A stretch of 64,000 nucleotides of DNA from Terrabacter sp. Root181 (GTDB lineage: Bacteria > Actinomycetota > Actinomycetes > Actinomycetales > Dermatophilaceae). Under the pieces are notes generated by a model. That model made no database searches, had not been told where the DNA came from, and saw only the letters and a program-made list of their open reading frames with translations. The stretch spans positions 248,001-312,000 of the forward strand of contig NZ_LMHU01000005.1 in the NCBI RefSeq assembly GCF_001428505.1, written 5' to 3'. Below, piece by piece: positions 39,839-47,251 of this stretch (the first letter of the stretch is position 1; every line of letters begins with the position of its first letter). Both the position numbers and the translations under genes were made by a program.

Positions 39839-41187
39839 GCCCCTTCCCGTCCGAGCCCGTCGCCCCTGAGCCGCTCCACGGTCCCGAGAGCGAGCCCGTC
39901 GCCGGCATGAGCCGCCGCCGCGTGCTCGGCGTCTCCGGGACGGCCGCCGTCGCCGGTGTCGTCGCGGGCGCCACGGGGGCGTATGCCGTGTCGCGCGGTA
40001 CCGACGCCACCGCGGCGGGTGCCCCGGCGTCCACCGCGGCACCCGCCCTCGCGCTCGACGCCGCCATCCCGTTCCGCGGCGAGCACCAGGCAGGCATCGT
40101 CACGCCCGCGCAGGACCGCCTCCACTTCGTCGCTCTCGACGTCGTGACGAAGGACCGCGCGCAGCTGCGTCAGCTCCTGAAGGACTGGACCCGGGCCGCC
40201 GAACGCATGACGGCCGGAGCCGAGGCCGCCCCGGGTGGTCTCGTCGGCGGTGGCCCCAACCGGGCACCCGAGGACACCGGCGAGGCATACGGCCTGCCGG
40301 CGTCCGGGCTGACGATCACGATCGGCTACGGCCCCTCCCTCTTCGACGACCGCTTCGGCCTCGCGTCGAAGAAGCCGGCCGCGCTGCAGGACCTCCCCGC
40401 CTTCACCGGCGACCAGCTCGACCCGCGCCGCACGGGCGGCGACCTCTGCATCCAGGCGTGCGCGAACGACCCGCAGGTCGCGGTCCACGCGGTGCGCAAC
40501 CTCGTGCGCCTCGGCTTCGGGGTCGTCGCGGTGCGCTGGTCGCAGCTCGGCTTCGGCCGCACGTCGTCGACGTCGACCGCGCAGGCCACGCCGCGCAACA
40601 TGTTCGGCTTCAAGGACGGCACCAACAACGTCAAGGCCGAGGAGCCCGAGGGCCTCGCGCAGCACGTGTGGGTGGCACCGGACGACGAGACCGGCGGCGG
40701 CGCCTGGATGGCCGGCGGCTCCTACCTCGTCGCGCGCCGCATCCGGATGCACATCGAGGTCTGGGACCGGACGAGCCTGCAGGAGCAGGAGGACATCATC
40801 GGCCGCGACAAGAAGGAGGGTGCGCCGCTCGGCCAGGCCAAGGAGCACGACGCGCTCGACTTCGCCAAGAAGGGGCCGGACGGCGGCCCGGCGATCCCCG
40901 TCAACGCCCACGTCCGCCTCGCCCACCAGAGCCACCTCGGCGGCATACGCATCCTGCGGCGGGGCTACAACTTCACGGACGGCTCCGACGGCGTCGGCCA
41001 CCTCGACGCCGGCCTCTTCTTCCTCGCCTACATGCGCGACCCGCAGAAGCAGTTCGTGCCCATGCAGCGGGCCCTCGCCAAGGCCGACCTGCTCAACGAG
41101 TACATCGAGCACAACGGGTCGGCCGTCTTCGCGTGCCCGCCCGGCCTGGAGGACGGGCAGCACTGGGGCCAGGCGCTTTTCGCCTGA
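39835..41187 (+). CDS. efeB: Deferrochelatase/peroxidase EfeB (DyP-type, Tat-exported)
   Basis: A 450-residue dye-decolorising peroxidase. A twin-arginine signal, MSRRRVLGVSGTAAVAG, begins near residue 23. The DyP motif MFGFKDGTNNVKAEEPEG lies near 255-272 with the catalytic Asp, and the proximal haem histidine is in AHVRLAHQSHLGGIRIL near 356-372, followed by RRGYNFTDGSDGVGHLDAGL. EfeB oxidises ferrous iron or frees iron from haem for EfeUO. The GTG at 39835 overlaps the efeO stop, so translation is coupled. It is the last gene of the iron-repressed operon. Confidence 0.94.
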   Translation: MSPFPSEPVAPEPLHGPESEPVAGMSRRRVLGVSGTAAVAGVVAGATGAYAVSRGTDATAAGAPASTAAPALALDAAIPFRGEHQAGIVTPAQDRLHFVALDVVTKDRAQLRQLLKDWTRAAERMTAGAEAAPGGLVGGGPNRAPEDTGEAYGLPASGLTITIGYGPSLFDDRFGLASKKPAALQDLPAFTGDQLDPRRTGGDLCIQACANDPQVAVHAVRNLVRLGFGVVAVRWSQLGFGRTSSTSTAQATPRNMFGFKDGTNNVKAEEPEGLAQHVWVAPDDETGGGAWMAGGSYLVARRIRMHIEVWDRTSLQEQEDIIGRDKKEGAPLGQAKEHDALDFAKKGPDGGPAIPVNAHVRLAHQSHLGGIRILRRGYNFTDGSDGVGHLDAGLFFLAYMRDPQKQFVPMQRALAKADLLNEYIEHNGSAVFACPPGLEDGQHWGQALFA

Positions 41188-41196
41188 CTCCTCGGG

Positions 41197-42339
41197 CTAC
41201 TGGCTGACGCGGACCGTGAGGCAGGCGGGACGCACGACCGCGCTGACCTCGGTGGCCTCGCCGATGACGTCGCCGTCGATCTGGACGGGCACGGGCCGGT
41301 CGGTGCGCACGCGGATCTCCTTGCACGCCTTGTGGTCCAGGGTCGGGTGACCCTTGCGCTGCCGGGTGGCCACGCGTGTCGCGACGGGCACCCAGCCGAC
41401 GACCCCGCGCGGCGACGCGATGACGGCGTCGAGCTGCGCGTCGTCGACGCGGGCGTTCGGCATGAGCACCAGACCGCCGAGGAGGCGACCGCAGTTGCCG
41501 ATGACGACCATGCGCGCGCGGCGGCGGAACTCGAGCTCGTCGTCGACCTTGACGGCGATGCGGAACTCCGGCGAGATGAGGTGCTTCATGCCGGAGACCA
41601 TGTAGGCGGGCCAACCGACCTTGGCCTTGAGGTTCTCGTTGGTGCCGGCCATGATCTGCGCGTCCATGCCGACGCCGCTCATGACGAGGAAGTAGTGCGT
41701 CTCGGGGTCGACCGGGGCGTCGGTGTCGTCGCCGTCCGTGGCCCCCGTCGCGGTCGCGTCGGTCGGGGTCGCGCCGGTCGGGGCGGCGCCCATGACGAGC
41801 TCGCCGACGTCGATGCGCCGGTTGCGGCCCGTCAGCGCCACCGCCACGGCCGCCTCGAGGGCGACGGGCAGGTCGAGGTTGCGCGCCAGCAGGTTGCCGG
41901 TGCCGGCGGGCAGGATGCCGAGGGCGGTCTCGGTGCCGACGAGGGCGCTCGCGACGTTGCGCACGGTGCCGTCGCCGCCGAGTGTGCACACGATGTCGGC
42001 GCCGTCGCGGACGGCCTGCGCGGCCTGCCCCTGGCCCGGGTCCTCGATGGTCGTCTCGTAGAAGAGCGGCTCACCCCAGCCGTTCGCGAGGCAGGTCGCG
42101 GTGATGCGTCCGCGCACGGCCGGCAGGTCGGCGAACTTCGTCGGGTTGATGACGATGCCGGCCCGCTTGACGGGCGTGGGGGCTTCGTCGCCGCTGCGGA
42201 AGTGGTCACGCGGTGGGCGCGGGCGGCGACGAAGGGTCGCGGTCGCCTCGGGCGCGACGCGGGTCAGGACGAAACCCCCGATGACCAGCGCCAGCACGAC
42301 GAGGCCGGCGATGATCCACGGCAGGTAGTCCTTGAGCAC
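41197..42339 (-). CDS. Diacylglycerol kinase family lipid kinase, membrane-anchored
   Basis: A 380-residue protein with an N-terminal membrane anchor (about residues 8-28) and a DAGK catalytic domain: GIVINPTKFADLPAVRGRI near 61-79, the nucleotide-binding VCTLGGDGTVRNVASALVG near 116-134, and LGILPAGTGNLLARNLDLP near 140-158. An insert rich in Thr/Ala/Asp lies near 188-210. The C-terminal fold has VVIGNCGRLLGGLVLMPNA and PVPVQIDGDVIGEA. It probably phosphorylates a membrane lipid or lipid-linked precursor. The start is GTG at 42339. It converges with efeB. Confidence 0.87.
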   Translation of the reverse strand: MLKDYLPWIIAGLVVLALVIGGFVLTRVAPEATATLRRRPRPPRDHFRSGDEAPTPVKRAGIVINPTKFADLPAVRGRITATCLANGWGEPLFYETTIEDPGQGQAAQAVRDGADIVCTLGGDGTVRNVASALVGTETALGILPAGTGNLLARNLDLPVALEAAVAVALTGRNRRIDVGELVMGAAPTGATPTDATATGATDGDDTDAPVDPETHYFLVMSGVGMDAQIMAGTNENLKAKVGWPAYMVSGMKHLISPEFRIAVKVDDELEFRRRARMVVIGNCGRLLGGLVLMPNARVDDAQLDAVIASPRGVVGWVPVATRVATRQRKGHPTLDHKACKEIRVRTDRPVPVQIDGDVIGEATEVSAVVRPACLTVRVSQ

Positions 42340-42409
42340 GAAGACATACGGTATCCCCCGCCTGACCCCCCGCCTGCCGGACTCCCCGAACCGCCGGTGC
42401 TCCCGCCCC

Positions 42410-42421
42410 TAGGCTGTGGGC
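42410..42421 (+). promoter_or_regulatory. Leaderless -10 box of the DinB gene
   Basis: TAGGCT at 42410-42415 ends 6 nt before ATG 42422, favouring this ATG over an in-frame GTG at 42416. Confidence 0.5.
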
Positions 42422-42970
42422 ATGAGCGAGCCCCTCACCGACCCCGGGCCGTCGACGCCGGACGACGCGGACTGGACGTGGGTGCTGACGCACCCGTGCC
42501 CCGACTGCGGCTTCGACGCCGCGGCCACGGAGCCCGCCGACGTGCCGGCGATCCTCCGGGACGCCGGGCAGCGCTATGCCTTCGCGCTGGGTCGCGACGG
42601 CGTCCGCACCCGCCCTGCCGAGGGCGTCTGGTCGCCGCTCGAGTACGCCTGCCACGTCCGCGACGTCTGCGACGTCATGCGCGGAAGGCTCGATCAGATC
42701 CTCGCGGGCGGTGGCGAGGTCGTCCGCTTCGCCAACTGGGACCAGGACGAGACCGCCGTCGAGCGACAGTACTGGCGCTCCGACCCGGACGTCGTGGCGC
42801 GCGAGGTCACGGCGGCGTTCGAGGCCGCGGCGACCGCATACGCACTCCCGTCGGGTACGCAGTGGGAGTGGCCGGCCCTGCGCAGCAACGGCTCCGAGTT
42901 CACCGCCCGCACACTCTCGCTCTACTTCGTCCACGACATCCACCACCACCTCTGGGATGTGACTGCATGA
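42422..42970 (+). CDS. DinB family protein
   Basis: A 182-residue four-helix-bundle protein of the DinB superfamily. The metal-ligand-like histidines are in SPLEYACHVRDVCDVMRGRL near residues 65-84 and YFVHDIHHHLWDVTA at the C-terminus. It starts WTWVLTHPCPDCGFDAAATE near residue 18, a common opening in actinobacterial DinB proteins. Possible roles include thiol-dependent transferase activity, but none is established. The stop overlaps the ATG of the following oxidoreductase, so they form an operon. Confidence 0.85.
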   Translation: MSEPLTDPGPSTPDDADWTWVLTHPCPDCGFDAAATEPADVPAILRDAGQRYAFALGRDGVRTRPAEGVWSPLEYACHVRDVCDVMRGRLDQILAGGGEVVRFANWDQDETAVERQYWRSDPDVVAREVTAAFEAAATAYALPSGTQWEWPALRSNGSEFTARTLSLYFVHDIHHHLWDVTA

Positions 42971-44022
42971 CCCTGCCCATCACCGTGCCCCTCCAGCTGC
43001 CCGAGCCGCGCACGCCGGACCCGCACGACGCGCCCGCCATCCGCTGGGGCGTCCTCGCCCCGGGCGGCATCGCGCACGCCTTCGCCGACGCCGTCGCGGT
43101 CGGGACGTCGTCCTCGGTCGTCGCCGTCGGCTCGCGCAGCCGCGAGCGAGCGCAGGACTTCGCCGACGAGTTCTCGGTACCGCGCGCCTACGGCTCCTAC
43201 GAGGAGCTCGTCGCCGACACCGAGGTCGACGCCGTCTACGTCGCGTCGCCGCACTCGGAGCACCGCGACCACGCGCTGCTGGCCCTCGAGGCCGGCAAGC
43301 CCGTGCTCGTCGAGAAGGCCTTCACCCGCAGTGCCGCCGAGGCCCGCGAGGTGCTCGGGGCCGCCGAGCGCCAGGGGCTGCTCGCCGTCGAGGCGATGTG
43401 GAGCCGCTTCCTGCCGCACTACGACGTCGTGCGCCACGTCGTCGAGACGGGCCTCATCGGCGAGCTCGTCGCCGTCTTCGCCGACCACGGCCAGCGCCTC
43501 TACCCGGGCGGCCCAGCTCGTCTGTCGCAGCCCGAGCTCGCCGGCGGCGCGCTGCTCGACCTCGGCGTCTACCCCGTGTCGTTCGCCGACCTCGTGCTCG
43601 GCGCACCCGCTTCCGTGACGGCCACGGGCACCCTGACCGACCTCGGCGTCGACGCGACGACGACGATCACCGTGACCGGCGCCGGGGGGGCGCACGGCGT
43701 GCTGTCGTGCACGATGGCCGGCGTCACACCGGTCACCGCCGTCGTCGCCGGCACCCAGGCCCGTCTCGAGCTCTCCGGTGCCTTCTACGGCCCGGGTTCG
43801 ACGATCCGGCTCGTCGGCCCCGACAACGAGGTCATCGACGAGCGGCCCGGCGGCCTCACCGAGGACGTGCGCGGCTTCTCCTACGAGGCGGCCGAGTTCG
43901 CCCGATGCCTCGTCGCCGGCGAGACCGAGTCGCCGCTCATGCCGCACGCCACGACCCTGCGGGTCATGGAGACGATGGACGCCGTACGCCGTCAGGTCGG
44001 GGTCGTCTACCCCGGCGAGTGA
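42967..44022 (+). CDS. Gfo/Idh/MocA family oxidoreductase
   Basis: A 351-residue NAD(P)-dependent dehydrogenase. The Rossmann motif IRWGVLAPGGIAHAFADAVA lies near residues 25-44; VDAVYVASPHSEHRDHALLA near 87-106 and AGKPVLVEKAFTRSAAEAR near 109-127 carry the conserved EK signature. WSRFLPHYDVVRHVVETGLI and DLGVYPVSFADLVLG follow. It is probably a sugar or inositol-type dehydrogenase, with the substrate unknown. Its ATG overlaps the DinB stop. A strong terminator follows it. Confidence 0.9.
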   Translation: MTLPITVPLQLPEPRTPDPHDAPAIRWGVLAPGGIAHAFADAVAVGTSSSVVAVGSRSRERAQDFADEFSVPRAYGSYEELVADTEVDAVYVASPHSEHRDHALLALEAGKPVLVEKAFTRSAAEAREVLGAAERQGLLAVEAMWSRFLPHYDVVRHVVETGLIGELVAVFADHGQRLYPGGPARLSQPELAGGALLDLGVYPVSFADLVLGAPASVTATGTLTDLGVDATTTITVTGAGGAHGVLSCTMAGVTPVTAVVAGTQARLELSGAFYGPGSTIRLVGPDNEVIDERPGGLTEDVRGFSYEAAEFARCLVAGETESPLMPHATTLRVMETMDAVRRQVGVVYPGE

Positions 44023-44030
44023 GGTCAGGG

Positions 44031-44059
44031 CGGGCATCACCCCCAACAGGTGATGCCCG
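44031..44059 (+). terminator. Terminator after the Gfo/Idh/MocA gene
   Basis: CGGGCATCACC (44031-44041) and GGTGATGCCCG (44049-44059) form a perfect 11-bp stem with a 7-nt loop, 8 bp after the stop codon. Confidence 0.8.
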
Positions 44060-44089
44060 TCGGGGACGGCGTGACGATGATCGAGTGTC

Positions 44090-44587
44090 ATGACGACGAC
44101 GACATCCCTCACGGCAGCGCAGGCCGACCTCGTCCGCGAGACCGAGCCCGCCCGTCTGGCGATCCTCACCGAGGACGAGCTCATCGAGCTGCACCAGAGG
44201 GTGCGTCGGGCCCGGACCAAGCACGTCGGCCTCTACCGCCGCCAGGCGAGCGCCCGCGTGCCGGCCAAGGGGGCCCGCGGCGCCGCCAGGCCGGCCAACC
44301 GGCTCAACGCCGACCGGGCCGAGGTCTTCGAGCTGGCGCTGGCGCGAGTCAGCGCGCGGCTCGGCGTCGTCGCCCGCGCTGCCGCAGCCGACCTCAAGGC
44401 CGAGCGCCTCGCGGCCGCCCGCGAGGTGAAGGCCGGCACGGGCCCCGGATCGGCGGGTTCGTCGACCGCCGCCGCGTCGGTGCCCTCCGGGAAGCGGCGC
44501 GCGACGAAGACGACCGGCGGGCTCAAGCGTGACGCGTCGTCGCAGTCGCAAGGGGCCCGCCGACAGGCCAAGAAGGACGCCCGCTGA
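44090..44587 (+). CDS. Basic hypothetical protein
   Basis: A 165-residue basic protein. Residues about 14-95 are helical (RETEPARLAILTEDELIELH, LYRRQASARVPAKGARGAAR) and the C-terminus is a disordered Lys/Ser/Arg-rich tail (SGKRRATKTTGGLKRDASSQ) like those of nucleic-acid-binding proteins. I do not recognise a named family. It stands alone with a terminator on each side. The ATG at 44090 is likely, with no clear ribosome-binding site. Confidence 0.65.
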   Translation: MTTTTSLTAAQADLVRETEPARLAILTEDELIELHQRVRRARTKHVGLYRRQASARVPAKGARGAARPANRLNADRAEVFELALARVSARLGVVARAAAADLKAERLAAAREVKAGTGPGSAGSSTAAASVPSGKRRATKTTGGLKRDASSQSQGARRQAKKDAR

Positions 44588-44619
44588 CCGGGCCCGACGG
44601 CATACACCGTCGGGCCGGT
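44587..44619. terminator. Bidirectional terminator after hypothetical and ATP-grasp genes
   Basis: ACCGGGCCCGACGG (44587-44600) and CCGTCGGGCCGGT (44607-44619) form a long stem with a single bulge and the loop CATACA. It separates convergent genes; the GGCATAC heptamer lies at the loop. Confidence 0.8.
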
Positions 44620-44629
44620 GAGCAAGGGC

Positions 44630-45595
44630 TCAGGCGAGGACGCGCCCGCGTGCCGACGCCAGCTCGCCGACGACGAAGTCGGCGAAGGCCTCGCCGAGCG
44701 GCATGTCCGACATGCCCTCGACGAAGAGGAACTGGCCCTGCGGGTTGACCTCGAGGAAGACCGGCTCCCCGTCGGGTCGCAGCTTGACGTCGAAGACGCC
44801 CATGCGCAGCGCCAGCCGGTCGGTCACCTCGCGCAGCTGGTCCCCGAGTCGCTGGTCGATGGCGACCGGCTCGACCTCCATGTCGTTGGCCAGGCGCCAG
44901 TCGAGCTCGCCGCTGCGGATGCGGGCCGTGTGGACCGTGTCGCCGAAGACCATGACGCGCAGGTGGTCCGTGCCGGGGACCTCCTCCTGGTAGACGGTGG
45001 CCGAGACCGTGATCTCGGCGTCGTCGTCGAGCGACTCCAGAGTCACGCGCCCGGCCTCGAGGGAGGTCCCGAGCAGGCCCGTCAGGGTCTTGGCGATCAC
45101 GGTGCCGCCGTGGGCCCGGGTGAACTCGCGCACGGCGGTCGGGTCCGTGCTGACGAGGGTCCGGGGCACCGTCAGGCCGACCCTGCGGGCCACGTTCAGC
45201 TGGAGGATCTTGTTCTGCGCGCGTTCGGTCGCGTAGGGGTCGCTGATCCACGTGCCGGTGAAGCCCGCCATGAGCAGGCCACGCAGGCCGGCGCGGTTGT
45301 CCTTGACGACGAGCTTGCGCATCTGCGGGTCGGTCACGCCGACCGGCACGGTGGGTCGTCCGTGGCACCGCCGCCACCAGACGAGGTCGAGGTCGGCCAC
45401 CGACACGGTGCCGCCGTCCTCGGTCGGCAGGGTCAGGTCGGGCCCCGCCACGTTGCTCCAGGTGAGTCCCCCGGCGCCCGACAGGGTGTCGGAGGCCACG
45501 ACGGCCACGTCGACGTCGTGCACGTCCTGCAGCTGCCTGCGGATGACGCGTGCGTGCAGGTCACCCGCGAGGGTGACGATCGCAACGGTGCTCAT
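44630..45595 (-). CDS. ATP-grasp ribosomal peptide maturase (graspetide ligase)
   Basis: A 321-residue ATP-grasp ligase of the MvdD-like, SAV_5884-type family that crosslinks side chains of a precursor peptide as omega-esters or omega-amides. It has an N-terminal MSTVAIVTLAGDLHARVIRR, SVADLDLVWWRRCHGRP near residue 62-78, the ATP-binding HGGTVIAKTLTGLLG near 150-164, VYQEEVPGTDHLRVMVFGD near 192-210 and the Mg-binding GVFDVKLRPDGEPVFLEVNP near 275-294. AAGGAGAAG lies just before the ATG at 45595. The gene for its 58-residue substrate peptide is 40 bp upstream. No isoaspartyl methyltransferase, often seen with this family, is nearby. Confidence 0.87.
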   Translation of the reverse strand: MSTVAIVTLAGDLHARVIRRQLQDVHDVDVAVVASDTLSGAGGLTWSNVAGPDLTLPTEDGGTVSVADLDLVWWRRCHGRPTVPVGVTDPQMRKLVVKDNRAGLRGLLMAGFTGTWISDPYATERAQNKILQLNVARRVGLTVPRTLVSTDPTAVREFTRAHGGTVIAKTLTGLLGTSLEAGRVTLESLDDDAEITVSATVYQEEVPGTDHLRVMVFGDTVHTARIRSGELDWRLANDMEVEPVAIDQRLGDQLREVTDRLALRMGVFDVKLRPDGEPVFLEVNPQGQFLFVEGMSDMPLGEAFADFVVGELASARGRVLA

Positions 45596-45635
45596 GGTGC
45601 TTCTCCTTGTCGTCTGTCGGTCGCCGGGGTCCCAG

Positions 45636-45812
45636 TCACTCGTCGCAGTCGTCCCAGCCGTCGTCCGAGCCGGAGATCGAGCCACCGGGCCAACGCATGG
45701 CCTCGAGCTCCGGCCCCATGACGGCCTTCTCCCAGGCGTCGAGCTTGGCCGGGTGCTGGTAACCCTTGTGGCTGCGCGTGAACCGTGCCGCCATCGGTGC
45801 GAGCTGCTTCAT
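45636..45812 (-). CDS. Graspetide precursor peptide (ATP-grasp-modified RiPP), 58 aa
   Basis: A 58-residue peptide read directly from the minus strand. The leader begins MKQLAPMAARFTRSHKGYQ and continues through KLDAWEKAVMGPELEAMRWP; the core is GGSISGSDDGWDDCDE, residues 43-58. The core offers three Ser (45, 47, 49) as hydroxyl acceptors and six acidic residues (Asp50, 51, 54, 55, 57, Glu58) as donors, the composition of putative ATP-grasp-target RiPPs. GGGA lies 8 nt upstream of the ATG. The maturase gene follows on the same strand, so the pair is a minimal graspetide locus. The ring pattern, the product and its export route are unknown. Confidence 0.85.
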   Translation of the reverse strand: MKQLAPMAARFTRSHKGYQHPAKLDAWEKAVMGPELEAMRWPGGSISGSDDGWDDCDE

Positions 45813-46063
45813 GATGCTTTCCCTTCGTGGATCGGCCGGACTCCTTCATCCGGCACCGACGGTCAGGGGCCGAGCCCGACGCCGTGATACGACGGCCGGC
45901 CGATCTGGTATCGCGTACCTAGACGCTCGACGGAGTCGCGTGAGCACGCCGACCGGGGACGGCAAACGTCCTGCCCCGTCGATGTCGATCGGCCGTCCTC
46001 TCGTTCGTGGAGGGGGTGACGGCGCACGGCACGAGGCCAGCGCCCCCACACCGGGAGAGCACC
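45813..46063. promoter_or_regulatory. Divergent promoter region of graspetide and DUF998 genes
   Basis: 251 bp with no gene. It should hold the promoters of both the precursor peptide (minus) and the DUF998 gene (plus). A relatively AT-rich island lies at 45885-45925 (GATACG, TGGTATCGCGTACCTAGACG) and is the best promoter candidate. GGCCGGCCGATC occurs at 45895. GGGAG precedes the DUF998 ATG. Confidence 0.4.
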
Positions 46064-46762
46064 ATGACCACCACGGACCACCGACCCGCGAGCACCATCC
46101 CCGCCACGTGTGACGACGGCTGGACGCCGACGCACGTCACGCGATCGCTCCTCGGCTGGGGCATCGTCGCGGGCCCCTTCTACGTCGTCGTCTCGCTGGC
46201 GCAGGCGCTCACGCGGGACGGCTTCGACCTGACCCGACACCAGTGGAGCCTGCTGGAGAACGGCGACCTGGGCTGGGTGCAGGTCGCGAACTTCGTCCTC
46301 ACCGGCCTCATGGTCGTGGCGTATGCCGTGGGCCTGGGTCGCGCGCTCGCCGGCGGCCCGGGCGGTCGCTGGGCGCCGGTCCTCACCGCTGCGTTCGGCG
46401 GCTGCCTCGTCGCGGCGGCGGTCTTGCGGGCCGACCCGGCGCTCGGCTTCCCCGTGGGGACGCCGGACGGCCCGGGCCAGGTCTCGACGCACGGGATCCT
46501 CCACTTCGCCGCCGCAGGGGTCGGCTTCGTCGCCATCGCGGCCTCGTGCTTCGTGCTGGCGCGGCGCTTCTCCGGCGAAGGGTCGCGCCGTCTCGCGCGG
46601 TTCTCGCGGCTGACCGGCGTCGTGTTCCTCGGGGGTTTCCTCTGTGTGGCCTCCGGCGCGGGTAGCGTCGCGGCCAACCTCGTCTTCACCGGCGCCGTCG
46701 TGCTCGTCTTCGCCTGGCTCGCCGTCGTCGCCGTCCACGTCTACGGCTCGCTCGCCGACTGA
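46064..46762 (+). CDS. DUF998 family membrane protein
   Basis: A 232-residue membrane protein with about six hydrophobic segments, the first near residues 27-47 (LLGWGIVAGPFYVVVSLAQA) and others near 72-93, 103-122, 145-165, 184-202 and 205-228. The HQWSLLENGDLGWVQVANFV sequence near 58-77 is characteristic of DUF998. The start is ATG 46064 with GGGAG 8 nt upstream. It is the first gene of a run with a DGPF protein and an ECF42-type sigma factor, so it may be part of that sigma response. Confidence 0.82.
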   Translation: MTTTDHRPASTIPATCDDGWTPTHVTRSLLGWGIVAGPFYVVVSLAQALTRDGFDLTRHQWSLLENGDLGWVQVANFVLTGLMVVAYAVGLGRALAGGPGGRWAPVLTAAFGGCLVAAAVLRADPALGFPVGTPDGPGQVSTHGILHFAAAGVGFVAIAASCFVLARRFSGEGSRRLARFSRLTGVVFLGGFLCVASGAGSVAANLVFTGAVVLVFAWLAVVAVHVYGSLAD

Positions 46763-46788
46763 GCGCCCACACCGACCAGGAGACTCCG

Positions 46789-47160
46789 ATGCGCTACATC
46801 ACGATCCTCAAGGGCACGCAGCGCGCCGGCCCGCCGCCGGCAGGCCTCATGGAGGCCATCATGACCCTCGGCGCCGAGGCCACCGCCTCGGGTGAGCTGC
46901 TCGACAACGCCGGGCTCTCCCCGAGTGCCTCGGGAGCCAGGGTCGCCGTCACGGGGGGCGAGCTCTCGGTCATGGACGGTCCGTTCGCCGAGGCCAAGGA
47001 GTTCATCTCGTACGCCGTCTACGAGGTGCGCTCGAAGGAGGAGGCCGTGGAGTGGACCAGGCGGTTCATGCAGCTGCACGCCGACCTCTGGCCGGGCTGG
47101 CAGGGCGAGTGCGACGTCGTCAAGGTCATGGGCCCGGAGGACTTCGGCCCGCCGCAGTGA
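46789..47160 (+). CDS. YCII/DGPF domain protein
   Basis: A 123-residue protein of the YCII-related family. It starts MRYITILKGTQRAGPPPAGL, has GLSPSASGARVAVTGGELSV near residues 43-62 and the diagnostic MDGPFAEAKEFISYAVYEV near 63-81. Such DGPF proteins are the conserved companions of ECF42 sigma factors in actinobacteria, and an ECF42-type sigma gene follows here. Its biochemical role is unknown. AGGAG precedes the ATG. Confidence 0.9.
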   Translation: MRYITILKGTQRAGPPPAGLMEAIMTLGAEATASGELLDNAGLSPSASGARVAVTGGELSVMDGPFAEAKEFISYAVYEVRSKEEAVEWTRRFMQLHADLWPGWQGECDVVKVMGPEDFGPPQ

Positions 47161-47238
47161 CCCCGACCCTGCTCGTTCGAGGTGAGCGCGACACCGACGT
47201 CGGTGCCGCGATCACCTCGAGCCGCACGGGGTCGGCCC

Positions 47239-47251
47239 TATGGTCGGTGGG
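47239..47251 (+). promoter_or_regulatory. Leaderless -10 box of ECF42 sigma gene
   Basis: TATGGT at 47239-47244 ends 7 nt before GTG 47252. This supports GTG 47252 over the in-frame ATGs at 47240 and 47264. Confidence 0.4.

Noticed and set aside
45592-45849. 85-codon minus-strand frame overlapping the graspetide precursor
   Set aside because: It is out of frame with the 58-aa precursor, which has the leader/core layout and a fitting ribosome-binding site.
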